In this document: piece after piece, positions 8,446-16,045 of the stretch
Layout: the number at the start of each line of letters is the position of its first letter
Position numbering within the stretch: position 1 is the stretch's first letter
Source: Parasphingorhabdus cellanae
Lineage (GTDB): Bacteria; Pseudomonadota; Alphaproteobacteria; Sphingomonadales; Sphingomonadaceae
Reading direction: 5' to 3'
Length of the DNA stretch: 64,000 bases
Assembly: GCF_017498565.1 (NCBI RefSeq)
Contig: NZ_CP071794.1
Location: 1-64,000, forward strand
Translations under genes and position numbers: made by a program
The notes under the pieces: generated by a model
What the model was told of the DNA's origin: nothing
The model's database searches: none
Seen by the model: only the letters and a program-made list of their open reading frames with translations

Positions 8446-9480
8446 TCAGTCAATTGTTACTTGGAAGGTGATCGTGCGGGTTTGTCCGCCGGGAACGGTG
8501 CCCAGGCTGACTGCTATTGCACTGCCATCGAAGGAACCGGCATCCGCATCGGCATCGCTATCGGTTACGCCTGCACCTTCTAGAGTGATGCTCTCGGCCG
8601 TATAAGTTGTGTCTGTCGGTATATCGTCGTTGACGTTCAGGTTGGTCAGGCTACCTGATCCCGTTATGGTTGCGACGATTTGATAGGTGATAGTCGCGCC
8701 CGGAACCGCTTCATTTCCGCCAAATTGGTCGACAATGGTTGCGCTTTTGACCAGTGCGACCTGCGCCGCCTGAATAAGAAAAAAGCTACTCGCTTCACCA
8801 TCCGCGCCAGTTGAGCCTACAACAGCGTCGCCGCCACCGTCACCTTGCCCGGCAAAACTCGTTCCGGGAGTACCGCTGCCGGTGATTGCTACCGCAGAAA
8901 GTTCAACTTCGGCGCGTTGCCCGTCAGTGGCAGTCGCTGGGATATCAGACTGAATGAAGATAGTGACGCTGGCATCCGGTGCCAAAACGGGATCGTTGGA
9001 ACCCGGCGAGTATAACGTGTCCACGCCAGCATCAAAAACGCCATTACTGTTTGTGTCGATGTAGATAACCGCATTGCTGGTATCAAAATCGTCGCCGCCT
9101 TTGGCAGGGTCGGCAGTAAGCGTGAACGCTTCGCTGCCATTTCCGGTGTTAGTGACCTGATAGGTGGTAATCTGTTGGTTTGCGCCGCTGTCGACTGCAA
9201 TATCGCCGGGGTCGCTGGATGCAACTGTCACATCGAGCAACTCGTCAACAGTGATCGTTACCGTGTTAGAATCGATGACCACTGGTCCGCCTGGTCCATC
9301 ATATGAGGCCTGCGCAGTGTTGAGGATGTCGGTGCCGGCAATCGTCCCGGCGGCATGAGCTGATGTCGCGGCAAATGTCGTTGCGGACAGAAAGGCTGCT
9401 AGCGCCATGGCGCCACGAGCTGCAAGGGACCTATGGGCCGGTTGCGGCGTGGTCATGTTTGTTTTTCGTGCATAATTCAT
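8446..9480 (-). CDS. Secreted DUF11-type surface protein, first gene of the operon
   Basis: A 344-residue exported protein. The first ATG gives a long n-region; the internal start at 9456 (MTTPQPAHRSLAARG) gives a conventional signal peptide ending SAHA-AG and may be the true start. Neither has a good ribosome site. The mature start is AGTIAGTDILNTAQASYDGP. The protein is acidic, with Asp-rich loops such as DTNSNGVFDAGVD that look like calcium-binding sites, and a DUF11 module (VPGATITYQIVATITGSG) near 265-330. It ends ITFQVTID. It is the promoter-proximal gene of the four-gene cluster, below a CtrA-type box and a dyad. A calcium-dependent surface subunit is plausible. Confidence 0.8.
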   Translation of the reverse strand: MNYARKTNMTTPQPAHRSLAARGAMALAAFLSATTFAATSAHAAGTIAGTDILNTAQASYDGPGGPVVIDSNTVTITVDELLDVTVASSDPGDIAVDSGANQQITTYQVTNTGNGSEAFTLTADPAKGGDDFDTSNAVIYIDTNSNGVFDAGVDTLYSPGSNDPVLAPDASVTIFIQSDIPATATDGQRAEVELSAVAITGSGTPGTSFAGQGDGGGDAVVGSTGADGEASSFFLIQAAQVALVKSATIVDQFGGNEAVPGATITYQIVATITGSGSLTNLNVNDDIPTDTTYTAESITLEGAGVTDSDADADAGSFDGSAIAVSLGTVPGGQTRTITFQVTID

Positions 9481-9520
9481 GGGCTTGATATGCAGGAGAA
9501 AGGAAAATATTTCGTAAAGA

Positions 9521-9548
9521 TGGCGTCAGAAACCCATCAATGACGCCA
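9521..9548 (-). promoter_or_regulatory. Dyad in the leader of the DUF11 operon
   Basis: The arms TGGCGTCA and TGACGCCA are a perfect 8-bp inverted repeat with a 12-base spacer, 41 bases before the first ATG of the operon. It could be a repressor or activator site, or a hairpin in the mRNA leader. No T-run follows, so it is not a terminator. Confidence 0.5.
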
Positions 9549-9610
9549 ATATAAATTCTGTATTAAATCATTTACTTAGTACAAAAAATAGAGCTATTTT
9601 GGCGTTCTAC

Positions 9611-9625
9611 TTAACGGCTTATTAA
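9611..9625. promoter_or_regulatory. CtrA-type binding site
   Basis: TTAA-CGGCTTA-TTAA matches the full alphaproteobacterial CtrA consensus TTAA-N7-TTAA. It lies about 130 bases upstream of the start of the DUF11 operon, in an AT-rich region. This suggests cell-cycle control of the surface operon. The match is seen directly; the control is inference. Confidence 0.55.
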
Positions 9626-9811
9626 CTGTAACAATTCGTAACATCGGCGCAATTGTGTAAAATATGTGTCATTGACTATGGTTTAGCGGACAAGCGCGTT
9701 TTGTTTGGCCGAGCGCGTCAAATTGACGTCGGTTGGGACGATCTGTTGCAAACTATTATCGAACCAAATCAGCGCCGATCGAAATTTCTTTGCTGGATTG
9801 CAAGAGCGGTG

Positions 9812-9838
9812 TTGACAGTTAGGCAGCGCTCTTATACT
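9812..9838 (+). promoter_or_regulatory. Possible sigma-70 promoter for tRNA-Asp
   Basis: TTGACA (9812-9817) and TATACT (9833-9838) are good -35 and -10 words, but the spacing is only 15 bases. A start near 9845 would give a leader of about 37 bases before the tRNA. Confidence 0.45.
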
Positions 9839-9881
9839 TGCGCTTCTCCACTGCACGACCGGCACGCATGCCGGTAGGTAA

Positions 9882-9958
<77 letters not shown>

Positions 9959-9982
9959 TTCCTAAAATGTAGGGATGGCGGT

Positions 9983-10234
9983 TCAGGCTCGGAATTTCCC
10001 GGTATTTATCCATAGTAGCAAGGGTTTGATGGGATATATCCACACGATCCCCGCAAAGATATAGATTGGCAATTGCAACCAGAAGTTCAGATCGCTGATC
10101 CAGTCCAACAAGCTGACGACAATACCGCACCAGATCAAGATAAAGGTCAGCATCAAGAGCATGCCGACCGGTGCGCGCCAATTGGGTGCATCTGGCGGAT
10201 TATGAGGTGTTTTCTTGTCCGGTTCTGTAGTCAT
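9983..10234 (-). CDS. DUF2842 family small membrane protein
   Basis: 83 residues. A short hydrophilic, Pro-rich N-terminus (about 1-20) is followed by two predicted membrane helices (about 22-44 and 52-72) and a short tail (WINTGKFRA). The PIYIFAGIVWIYPIKPL segment is the pattern I associate with DUF2842, a small alphaproteobacterial membrane family of unknown function. It overlaps the end of the 5-formyl-THF cyclo-ligase gene by 4 bases (stop/start ATGA), so the two are co-translated. It converges on tRNA-Asp. Confidence 0.75.
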   Translation of the reverse strand: MTTEPDKKTPHNPPDAPNWRAPVGMLLMLTFILIWCGIVVSLLDWISDLNFWLQLPIYIFAGIVWIYPIKPLLLWINTGKFRA

Positions 10235-10815
10235 GGCGTCACGTTAACCTGTTGAATTATTTCACATTCTGTAACAATCATATGTAGAAGCACATCATGG
10301 ACCTCCATGGGGACAATATCGGTTTCCTGGACCGACCATGCAAACCCTATCCGGGTGGCTTGGGGATATTTCTCAAACGTCCGGTCGTAATGGCCGCCGC
10401 CTTGTCCGAGTCGGCCCATGGACCGATCAAAAGCCACCATCGGCGTGATTATCATATCAGGCACGACTGCCGGACAATTAGAGCTAGGTTCCGCTATATC
10501 TCTAAATCCCGTTTCCAGCAGGTCGATATTGTCAACTTTCCGGAACTCTAATGGAGATTCACCAATAACTGCTGGAAAAGCCAGTGTTTTGCCTGCCTCA
10601 ATGAGGTATTCGGAAAGCCTGCTGGTTGGAGCTTCCGAGCCTATGGAACTATAAAGACCGATAGTTTCACTCTGTTCAATCAGTTTTGCGAGAGGGGATG
10701 GTGGACGGCGAAAAGCCAGGCCACGGGTCGCGGCATCCAATTGGCTGTAAAAGGCATCGCGCCGACGCCTGTACTCTTCACGTAAACTCTTCTTTTTATC
10801 AGATAAGCTATTCAA
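10231..10815 (-). CDS. 5-formyltetrahydrofolate cyclo-ligase
   Basis: ATP-dependent cyclisation of 5-formyl-THF to 5,10-methenyl-THF, a folate salvage step in the cytoplasm. 194 residues, normal length. Family features are the basic N-terminus KKKSLREEYRRRRDAF, the substrate loop VPDMIITPMVAFDRSMGRLG and the nucleotide motif GRLGQGGGHYDRTF near 135-148. The start is TTG (10813-10815); no ATG or GTG fits the conserved N-terminus better. The start lies in the T-run of the terminator that follows 6S RNA. The order zapA - 6S RNA - cyclo-ligase is conserved in many proteobacteria, where the enzyme gene (ygfA/fau) is transcribed from the 6S locus. Confidence 0.88.
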   Translation of the reverse strand: MNSLSDKKKSLREEYRRRRDAFYSQLDAATRGLAFRRPPSPLAKLIEQSETIGLYSSIGSEAPTSRLSEYLIEAGKTLAFPAVIGESPLEFRKVDNIDLLETGFRDIAEPSSNCPAVVPDMIITPMVAFDRSMGRLGQGGGHYDRTFEKYPQATRIGFAWSVQETDIVPMEVHDVLLHMIVTECEIIQQVNVTP

Positions 10816-10838
10816 AAAAATATCTTTCTTTAAGAAAG
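10814..10838 (-). terminator. Terminator after 6S RNA
   Basis: On the minus strand CTTTC/GAAAG arms (10824-10838) form a short stem and are followed by ATATTTTTTT. The T-run reaches the TTG start of the cyclo-ligase. It would release 6S RNA and let some transcription through into the folate gene. Confidence 0.6.
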
Positions 10839-11020
10839 GTGACGGGACCGCCAGGGTCGTTTGCCGGAAAATCCTCTGACGCCTATTACGTCAGGTGGGC
10901 GCCATATGCTTCGAACCCGACTTCCGAAAAGTCCGCAATTCGAGCAGGGACAGCTCCCTATGTTGTTATATCGCCTCAGGGATGTTCGCTTTCTAGCTCG
11001 TGCCAGGCAGAACCCGTCAC
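10839..11020 (-). ncRNA. ssrS: 6S RNA
   Basis: About 182 bases on the minus strand directly after zapA. The ends close in a perfect 8-bp stem (GTGACGGG at 11020-11013 with CCCGTCAC at 10846-10839), extended by GCC/GGC after a small internal loop. The 5' part contains GCGAACATCCCTGAGGCGAT, which matches the conserved 6S segment known from E. coli (GUUCGC...CCCUGAGCCGAUAU). The 3' part contains GACCCTGGCGGTC. 6S RNA mimics an open promoter and sequesters sigma-70 RNA polymerase in stationary phase. Exact ends are estimated from the closing stem. Confidence 0.85.
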
Positions 11021-11027
11021 TAGCTAT

Positions 11028-11393
11028 CTAGGGAACATTGCCTGTCTGCTCAAGGCTGTTCGCGAAAGCTTCTGCCCTATCGGCCAGTTTTTCAAGCGCG
11101 AGCAGCACTCTTTCATCTTCAGCATCATCGGTTTTTGGGGGATTGTTGGCTGATGGGATAGCGGCTTGAGGCGTCGGACTATTGCCCTGCTTATTTTTTG
11201 TGCCATGCAGTTCGTCGGCAAGCAAAAGCGATGTAAACAGCAGCATTCTGCTTTCGGTCAGCCCCGCAGGATCCCCCGCTTCGCCCGCTTTTGCATCTAC
11301 CATGGCGCCCAATTTACCCAGATGCTCTTCCTCGCCATCCTGACAGGTAACCATAAAAGACCGACCGCCAATTTCCAGTTTTACCTGTGCCAT
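11028..11393 (-). CDS. zapA: Cell division protein ZapA
   Basis: Z-ring associated protein that crosslinks FtsZ filaments at midcell. 121 residues. The globular N-terminal half (VKLEIGGRSFMVTCQDGEEEHLGKLGAMVDAK is the family signature region, residues 4-35) is followed by the helical segment AGLTESRMLLFTSLLLADEL. A Pro/Asn-rich linker leads to a C-terminal coiled-coil helix (ERVLLALEKLADRAEAFANSLE). It lies 1 base after the 63-residue coiled-coil gene and just upstream of 6S RNA, the usual proteobacterial order. Confidence 0.88.
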   Translation of the reverse strand: MAQVKLEIGGRSFMVTCQDGEEEHLGKLGAMVDAKAGEAGDPAGLTESRMLLFTSLLLADELHGTKNKQGNSPTPQAAIPSANNPPKTDDAEDERVLLALEKLADRAEAFANSLEQTGNVP

Positions 11394-11394
11394 A

Positions 11395-11586
11395 TCAGCG
11401 CTCCTGCCTGGCTATTAAGCCGTCGATAGTGTGAATGGCCTGCTTCATTTCCTCTTTCAGGGCGGCATGGCGTTTTTCCAGTGCGGCGTCAGGTTGCTGT
11501 TTGGACGCTGCTTGTTTGGCAGTTTCAATGCGACTGAGCGCCCGCTCTATACGGCCGATCGCTAGGATCACTCGTTCGTTTTCCAT
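11395..11586 (-). CDS. Small coiled-coil protein paired with ZapA
   Basis: 63 residues, almost entirely one predicted amphipathic helix with heptads (IGRIERALSRIETA then ALKEEMKQAIHTIDGLI). It stands immediately upstream of zapA with 1 base between them and is certainly co-transcribed. In other alphaproteobacteria a short helical DUF4164-type protein occupies this place. A role as a ZapA/ZapB-like partner of the Z-ring is inference; the sequence has no catalytic motif. Confidence 0.65.
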   Translation of the reverse strand: MENERVILAIGRIERALSRIETAKQAASKQQPDAALEKRHAALKEEMKQAIHTIDGLIARQER

Positions 11587-11781
11587 GACTTGGTTCCGAC
11601 TTATAAGTTATTGTGTTTCATTGGTAACAACCTAAGGTCGTTGCGTAAACAGGAGATCGGTGAAGCGCAGCCTTGACGATATGAGCGCAGGCCAGCAAAG
11701 GATGTGTCAAATTGGCGAATCGGTAGATTTCCTAAGTCCACCGTTGTCATAAATTGATCACTGCTGGGGGATCCAAAAAAT

Positions 11782-13761
11782 ATGGCTGTTTCCGAAAAAA
11801 TTTCTGAAAAAACGATGGCAAACGCTATCCGTGCATTGTCCATGGATGCTGTGCAAGCAGCCAATAGTGGCCACCCCGGGATGCCTATGGGCATGGCGGA
11901 TGTTGCCACCGTGTTGTTTAGCGATTTTCTGAAATTTGATCCGAAGGCGCCAAAATGGGCGGACCGGGACCGGTTTGTGCTTTCTGCGGGACATGGGTCC
12001 ATGCTGATCTACTCACTGCTGCATCTGACAGGCTATGAACGACCTACTCTGCAGGATATCAAGGATTTCAGGCAATTATCATCGCCTTGTGCGGGACATC
12101 CTGAGAATTTCAAGTTGGAAGGTGTAGAAGCGACAACCGGACCATTGGGGCAGGGCTTTGCCATGGCCGTCGGTATGGCCATTGCCGAACGGCATTTAAA
12201 CGCACATTTCGGTGATGATCTGGTGGATCATAAAACCTGGGTTATTGCCGGTGATGGGTGCCTTATGGAGGCCATCAACCATGAAGCGGTTGGTTTGGGC
12301 GGGCATTTGGGCCTGGGCCGGCTTAATGTGCTGTGGGACGATAATGGCATAACCATCGATGGCGGCACGGAATTGTCCACCAGCGAGGATATTCCCGCGC
12401 GTTACCGGGCTTCTGGCTGGCATGTTGTTAGCTGTGACGGGCATGATTTTGATGATATTCGCAGGGCGCTGAAGGAAGCCGAAGCCGATCCGCGACCGTC
12501 GCTGATCGCGTGCAAAACGATTATCGGCTATGGTGCGCCCACAAAACAGGGCACCTCTGCGACCCACGGTGCACCGCTGGGTGATGAGGAAATCGCCGGA
12601 ACGCGCGATGCACTAGGTTGGGAACACGAGCCTTTCGTTGTTCCGGATGATGTGCGGGCCGCCTGGCAAGCATTGGGCGAAAAAGGTGCAGCGGCCCATA
12701 ACGCTTGGAATGCAAGGCTTTCCAGCCATGCAGACAAAGCGGAATTTGAACGCCGGATGTCCGGTGCTTTGCCGGATGACAGCGCGATGCAGGACTATCT
12801 GGAAGAGCTCGCCAAGGATCAGCCGAAGGTTGCAACCCGGAAGGCTTCGGAAATGGCTTTGGGTGCGATTACCGCAGCCTTGCCGGAGATGGTTGGCGGC
12901 AGCGCTGATCTGACAGGTTCAAACAATACCAAAACATCTTCCACTAAGCCTTTGACTAAGGATGATTATTCTGGACGCTATATTTATTACGGCATCCGTG
13001 AGTTTGGTATGGCTGCGGCGATGAATGGTATGGCCTTGCATGGCGGTATCATCCCTTATGGCGGCACATTCCTGGTTTTTACCGACTATTGCCGCGGTGC
13101 GATGCGGCTTTCGGCCATTCAGAACACGCGCGCCATCTATGTGATGACCCATGATAGCATCGGATTGGGCGAAGATGGGCCGACCCACCAGCCGATTGAA
13201 CACGTGCAGAGCCTGCGCGCTATGCCGAACATGCATGTGTTTCGGCCCGCCGATGCGATTGAAACGGCAGAATGCTGGGCGTTAGCAATCAAGCGATCCG
13301 AAGGGCCTTCAACGCTGGCTTTAACCCGTCAGGGGCTGCCGCCGTTACGCCATGACGTCAGCGTAAACCTTTGTGAAAAAGGCGCTTATTTGCTCAAGTC
13401 TGCCGAGAACACCAAGCGTGTTGTTCTGGTTGCCACGGGTTCTGAAGTGTCGCTGGCAATGGGCATTGCGGCCGAACTAGAGACAAATGGCGTTGGCGCG
13501 GATGTGGTCTCTATGCCTTGTACCGAGCTGTTCGATGCACAATCGGACGATTACAAATCGGAACTGCTTGGCGGTGATGATATCTTGCGAGTATCTATCG
13601 AAGCCGGAACGACATTTGGTTGGGAGCGCTATACGGGCTTGAACGGTTTGCGCTTCGGCATAGATAGTTTCGGGGCTTCGGCACCGATTAACGACCTGTT
13701 CGAGCATTTTGGTCTCACCGCAGACGCAATTACACCGCAAATAATGGCAAAATTAGGCTGA
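11782..13761 (+). CDS. tkt: Transketolase
   Basis: Thiamine-diphosphate enzyme that moves two-carbon ketol units between sugar phosphates in the pentose phosphate pathway. 659 residues, the usual length. Seen: GHPGMPMGMADVATVLF near residue 30, the TPP-binding stretch GDGCLMEAINHEAVGLGGH (about 156-174) ending in WDDNGITIDG, and LGEDGPTHQPIEH near 465-477 with the catalytic Glu/His region. The start ATG follows GGGGGATCC. It opens a block with gap, pgk and fba, a common alphaproteobacterial carbon-metabolism cluster. It is divergent from the coiled-coil/zapA genes. Confidence 0.96.
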   Translation: MAVSEKISEKTMANAIRALSMDAVQAANSGHPGMPMGMADVATVLFSDFLKFDPKAPKWADRDRFVLSAGHGSMLIYSLLHLTGYERPTLQDIKDFRQLSSPCAGHPENFKLEGVEATTGPLGQGFAMAVGMAIAERHLNAHFGDDLVDHKTWVIAGDGCLMEAINHEAVGLGGHLGLGRLNVLWDDNGITIDGGTELSTSEDIPARYRASGWHVVSCDGHDFDDIRRALKEAEADPRPSLIACKTIIGYGAPTKQGTSATHGAPLGDEEIAGTRDALGWEHEPFVVPDDVRAAWQALGEKGAAAHNAWNARLSSHADKAEFERRMSGALPDDSAMQDYLEELAKDQPKVATRKASEMALGAITAALPEMVGGSADLTGSNNTKTSSTKPLTKDDYSGRYIYYGIREFGMAAAMNGMALHGGIIPYGGTFLVFTDYCRGAMRLSAIQNTRAIYVMTHDSIGLGEDGPTHQPIEHVQSLRAMPNMHVFRPADAIETAECWALAIKRSEGPSTLALTRQGLPPLRHDVSVNLCEKGAYLLKSAENTKRVVLVATGSEVSLAMGIAAELETNGVGADVVSMPCTELFDAQSDDYKSELLGGDDILRVSIEAGTTFGWERYTGLNGLRFGIDSFGASAPINDLFEHFGLTADAITPQIMAKLG

Positions 13762-13798
13762 AAACAGCTAGTAACCGGAATTCAAAGGAGCAACATTT

Positions 13799-14803
13799 AT
13801 GACAAAAGTAGCAATTAACGGATTTGGTCGTATCGGTCGTTTGGTGGCCCGCGCTATTCTTGAGCGCCCGGACTGCGGCCTTGAGCTGGTTGCAATTAAT
13901 GACCTCGCCGATGCGGACGCCAATGCGCTTTTGTTCGGTTATGACAGTGTCCATGGCCGTTTTCCGGGTGACGTAACCTCGGATGGCGACAGCATTTCGG
14001 TTAATGGCAAGAAAATCGCGGTAACATCGGAGCGTAACCCCGGCGATCTGCCACATGGCGAGATGGGTATCGACATCGTACTGGAATGCACCGGCTTCTT
14101 CCAATCGGTCGAAGCGGCGCAACCCCATATTGATGCGGGTGCAAAACGCGTTTTGATCTCTGCACCGGCAAAAGGGGACCTGAAAACAGTCGTCTACGGG
14201 GTGAACCATGACGTACTGACGTCATCGGATGTCATTGTTTCTAATGCATCTTGTACCACAAACTGCCTCGCTCCGGTTGCCAAGGTCCTGAACGACGCGG
14301 TTGGCATTGAACGCGGCTTCATGACCACGATTCACAGCTACACCAATGATCAGCGGATACTGGATCAGATGCACAGTGACATGCGCCGTGCGCGCGCTGG
14401 TGCGGTCAACATGATCCCGACCACCACGGGCGCTGCCCGCGCCGTCGGCTTGGTCTTGCCAGAACTGAATGGCAAACTCGACGGATCATCGGTTCGCGTG
14501 CCAACGCCAAATGTCAGCCTTGTTGATCTGGTCTTCACGCCAAATCGCGATACCAGCGTCGAAGAAATCAACGGCGCGCTGAAAGCCGCAGCAGACGGGC
14601 CTATGAACGGTGTGCTGGTCTTCGAAGACAAACCACTTGTATCCAGCGATTTCAACCATCAACCGGCCAGCTCATCGGTCGATAGCCTGGAAACGACCGT
14701 CATGGACGGCAAGTTGGTCCGCGTGGTCAGCTGGTATGACAACGAGTGGGGCTTCTCCAACCGCATGATCGACACAGCGGGCGTTATGGCGGGCTTGCTC
14801 TAA
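13799..14803 (+). CDS. gap: Glyceraldehyde-3-phosphate dehydrogenase (type I)
   Basis: NAD-dependent oxidation and phosphorylation of glyceraldehyde-3-phosphate to 1,3-bisphosphoglycerate, reversible in gluconeogenesis. 334 residues. The N-terminal Rossmann fold starts [15 protein letters not shown]. The catalytic Cys lies in [19 protein letters not shown] near residue 152, followed by HSYTNDQ with the catalytic His. The C-terminal signature [12 protein letters not shown] is intact. A strong site AAAGGAG precedes the ATG by 8 bases. It lies 37 bases after tkt and 18 bases before pgk. Confidence 0.96.
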   Translation: MTKVAINGFGRIGRLVARAILERPDCGLELVAINDLADADANALLFGYDSVHGRFPGDVTSDGDSISVNGKKIAVTSERNPGDLPHGEMGIDIVLECTGFFQSVEAAQPHIDAGAKRVLISAPAKGDLKTVVYGVNHDVLTSSDVIVSNASCTTNCLAPVAKVLNDAVGIERGFMTTIHSYTNDQRILDQMHSDMRRARAGAVNMIPTTTGAARAVGLVLPELNGKLDGSSVRVPTPNVSLVDLVFTPNRDTSVEEINGALKAAADGPMNGVLVFEDKPLVSSDFNHQPASSSVDSLETTVMDGKLVRVVSWYDNEWGFSNRMIDTAGVMAGLL

Positions 14804-14821
14804 ACAGAAAGGTTCTGAGCA

Positions 14822-16020
14822 ATGGCTGGTAACAATTTTAAAACGCTAGATGATATTGGTGATGTCATGGGAAAACCCGGTTTGATCCGGGTAGACCTGA
14901 ATGTTCCCATGGCAGACGGCAAGGTTACCGATGACACGCGGTTGAAAGCCGTTATTCCTACGGTTACGGAGTTGGCGGATCGCGGTGCTAAAGTGTTGTT
15001 GCTAGCCCATTTCGGACGGCCAAAGGGTAAGGCGGATATGCAATATTCGCTTGAACCGGTGGTTGCGCCTTTAGCCAAAGTTCTCGGCCGGGAAGTTGGT
15101 TTCATGCAAATGCCGGACCATGACACAATTGATGCGTTGCCCAACGGCAGCATTGTCGTGGTCGAAAACAGTCGCTTTGCCCCCGGGAAGAGAAAAACGA
15201 TTCCGGCATGGCTAAGGCTATCGCATCCTTTGGCGAATTTTACGTCAATGACGCCTTTTCCGCAGCCCATCGGGCGCACGTCACGACCGCTGGCTTGGCC
15301 GGACATTTACCAGCCTATGCCGGGCGTTCAATGGAACGGGAGTTAAGCGCGCTTAACAAGGCGCTTGGCGATCCCGAGCATCCGGTTGTTGCGGTTGTTG
15401 GCGGTGCAAAAGTTTCCAGCAAACTCGATGTTTTGCGGCAAATGGTGGAGAAAGTGGACCATCTGATCATCGGTGGCGGCATGGCTAACACATTTTTGGC
15501 CGCGCGCGGCGTTGATGTTGGCAAATCGCTGTGTGAGCACGACCTGACAGATACGGCCAATGAAATTTTGGAAGCGGCGGACAAGGCCGATTGTACGGTT
15601 CATCTGCCTTATGATGTTGTTGTATCGAAGGAATTCGCTCCCAACCCGCCAACCCGCACGGTCAATGTGCACGAGGTCGCGGCGGACGAAATGATACTGG
15701 ATGTTGGCCCGGCGGCGGTTGAAGCTCTGTCCGACGTCCTGAAAACCTGCAAAACGCTGATCTGGAACGGTCCGATGGGGGCTTTCGAGACACCGCCTTT
15801 CGATATGGCGACAGTCGCATTGGCAAAAACAGCGGCTGCGCTGACCAAAGAAGGCTCATTGCTGTCTGTAGCAGGCGGCGGCGACACGGTTGCTGCGCTG
15901 AACCATGCCAGTGTGGCCGATGATTTCAGCTTTGTGTCCACCGCTGGCGGCGCTTTTCTGGAATGGATGGAAGGCAAGGAACTGCCTGGCGTTGCAGCAT
16001 TGGAAAATAATCAAATTTAA
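14822..16020 (+). pseudogene. pgk: Phosphoglycerate kinase, interrupted by a one-base frameshift
   Basis: ATP-forming transfer of phosphate from 1,3-bisphosphoglycerate to ADP. The first part (14822-15187) reads well as PGK ([32 protein letters not shown]) and then loses similarity. The second part continues in the next frame from 15188 ([27 protein letters not shown] at its start, later [16 protein letters not shown] and [12 protein letters not shown]). One G appears to be missing in the run at 15185-15187; adding it would give one protein of about 399 residues, normal for the family. Both halves keep normal coding character, which suggests a recent event or a sequencing error. Gene order tkt-gap-pgk-fba is otherwise intact. 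Confidence 0.9.
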
Positions 16021-16045
16021 TCGAAATAGATCGAGGACAGAATTC

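Larger units (their letters stand above)
9481..9881. other. Intergenic control region between the DUF11 operon and tRNA-Asp
   Basis: About 400 bases without a convincing gene. It holds a dyad (9521-9548), an AT-rich stretch with a CtrA-type box (9611-9625), a possible tRNA promoter (9812-9838) and a perfect 7-bp hairpin ACCGGCA/TGCCGGT (9858-9875) just before the tRNA. The open frame at 9653-9877 overlaps these signals and looks accidental. Confidence 0.6.

Noticed and set aside
9858..9875. Hairpin ACCGGCA/TGCCGGT before tRNA-Asp as a terminator
   Set aside because: No T-run on either side; it may only be a structure in the tRNA leader.
9653..9877. Plus-strand frame of 74 codons before tRNA-Asp
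   Set aside because: It covers the probable tRNA promoter and hairpin, has no ribosome site and no recognisable product.
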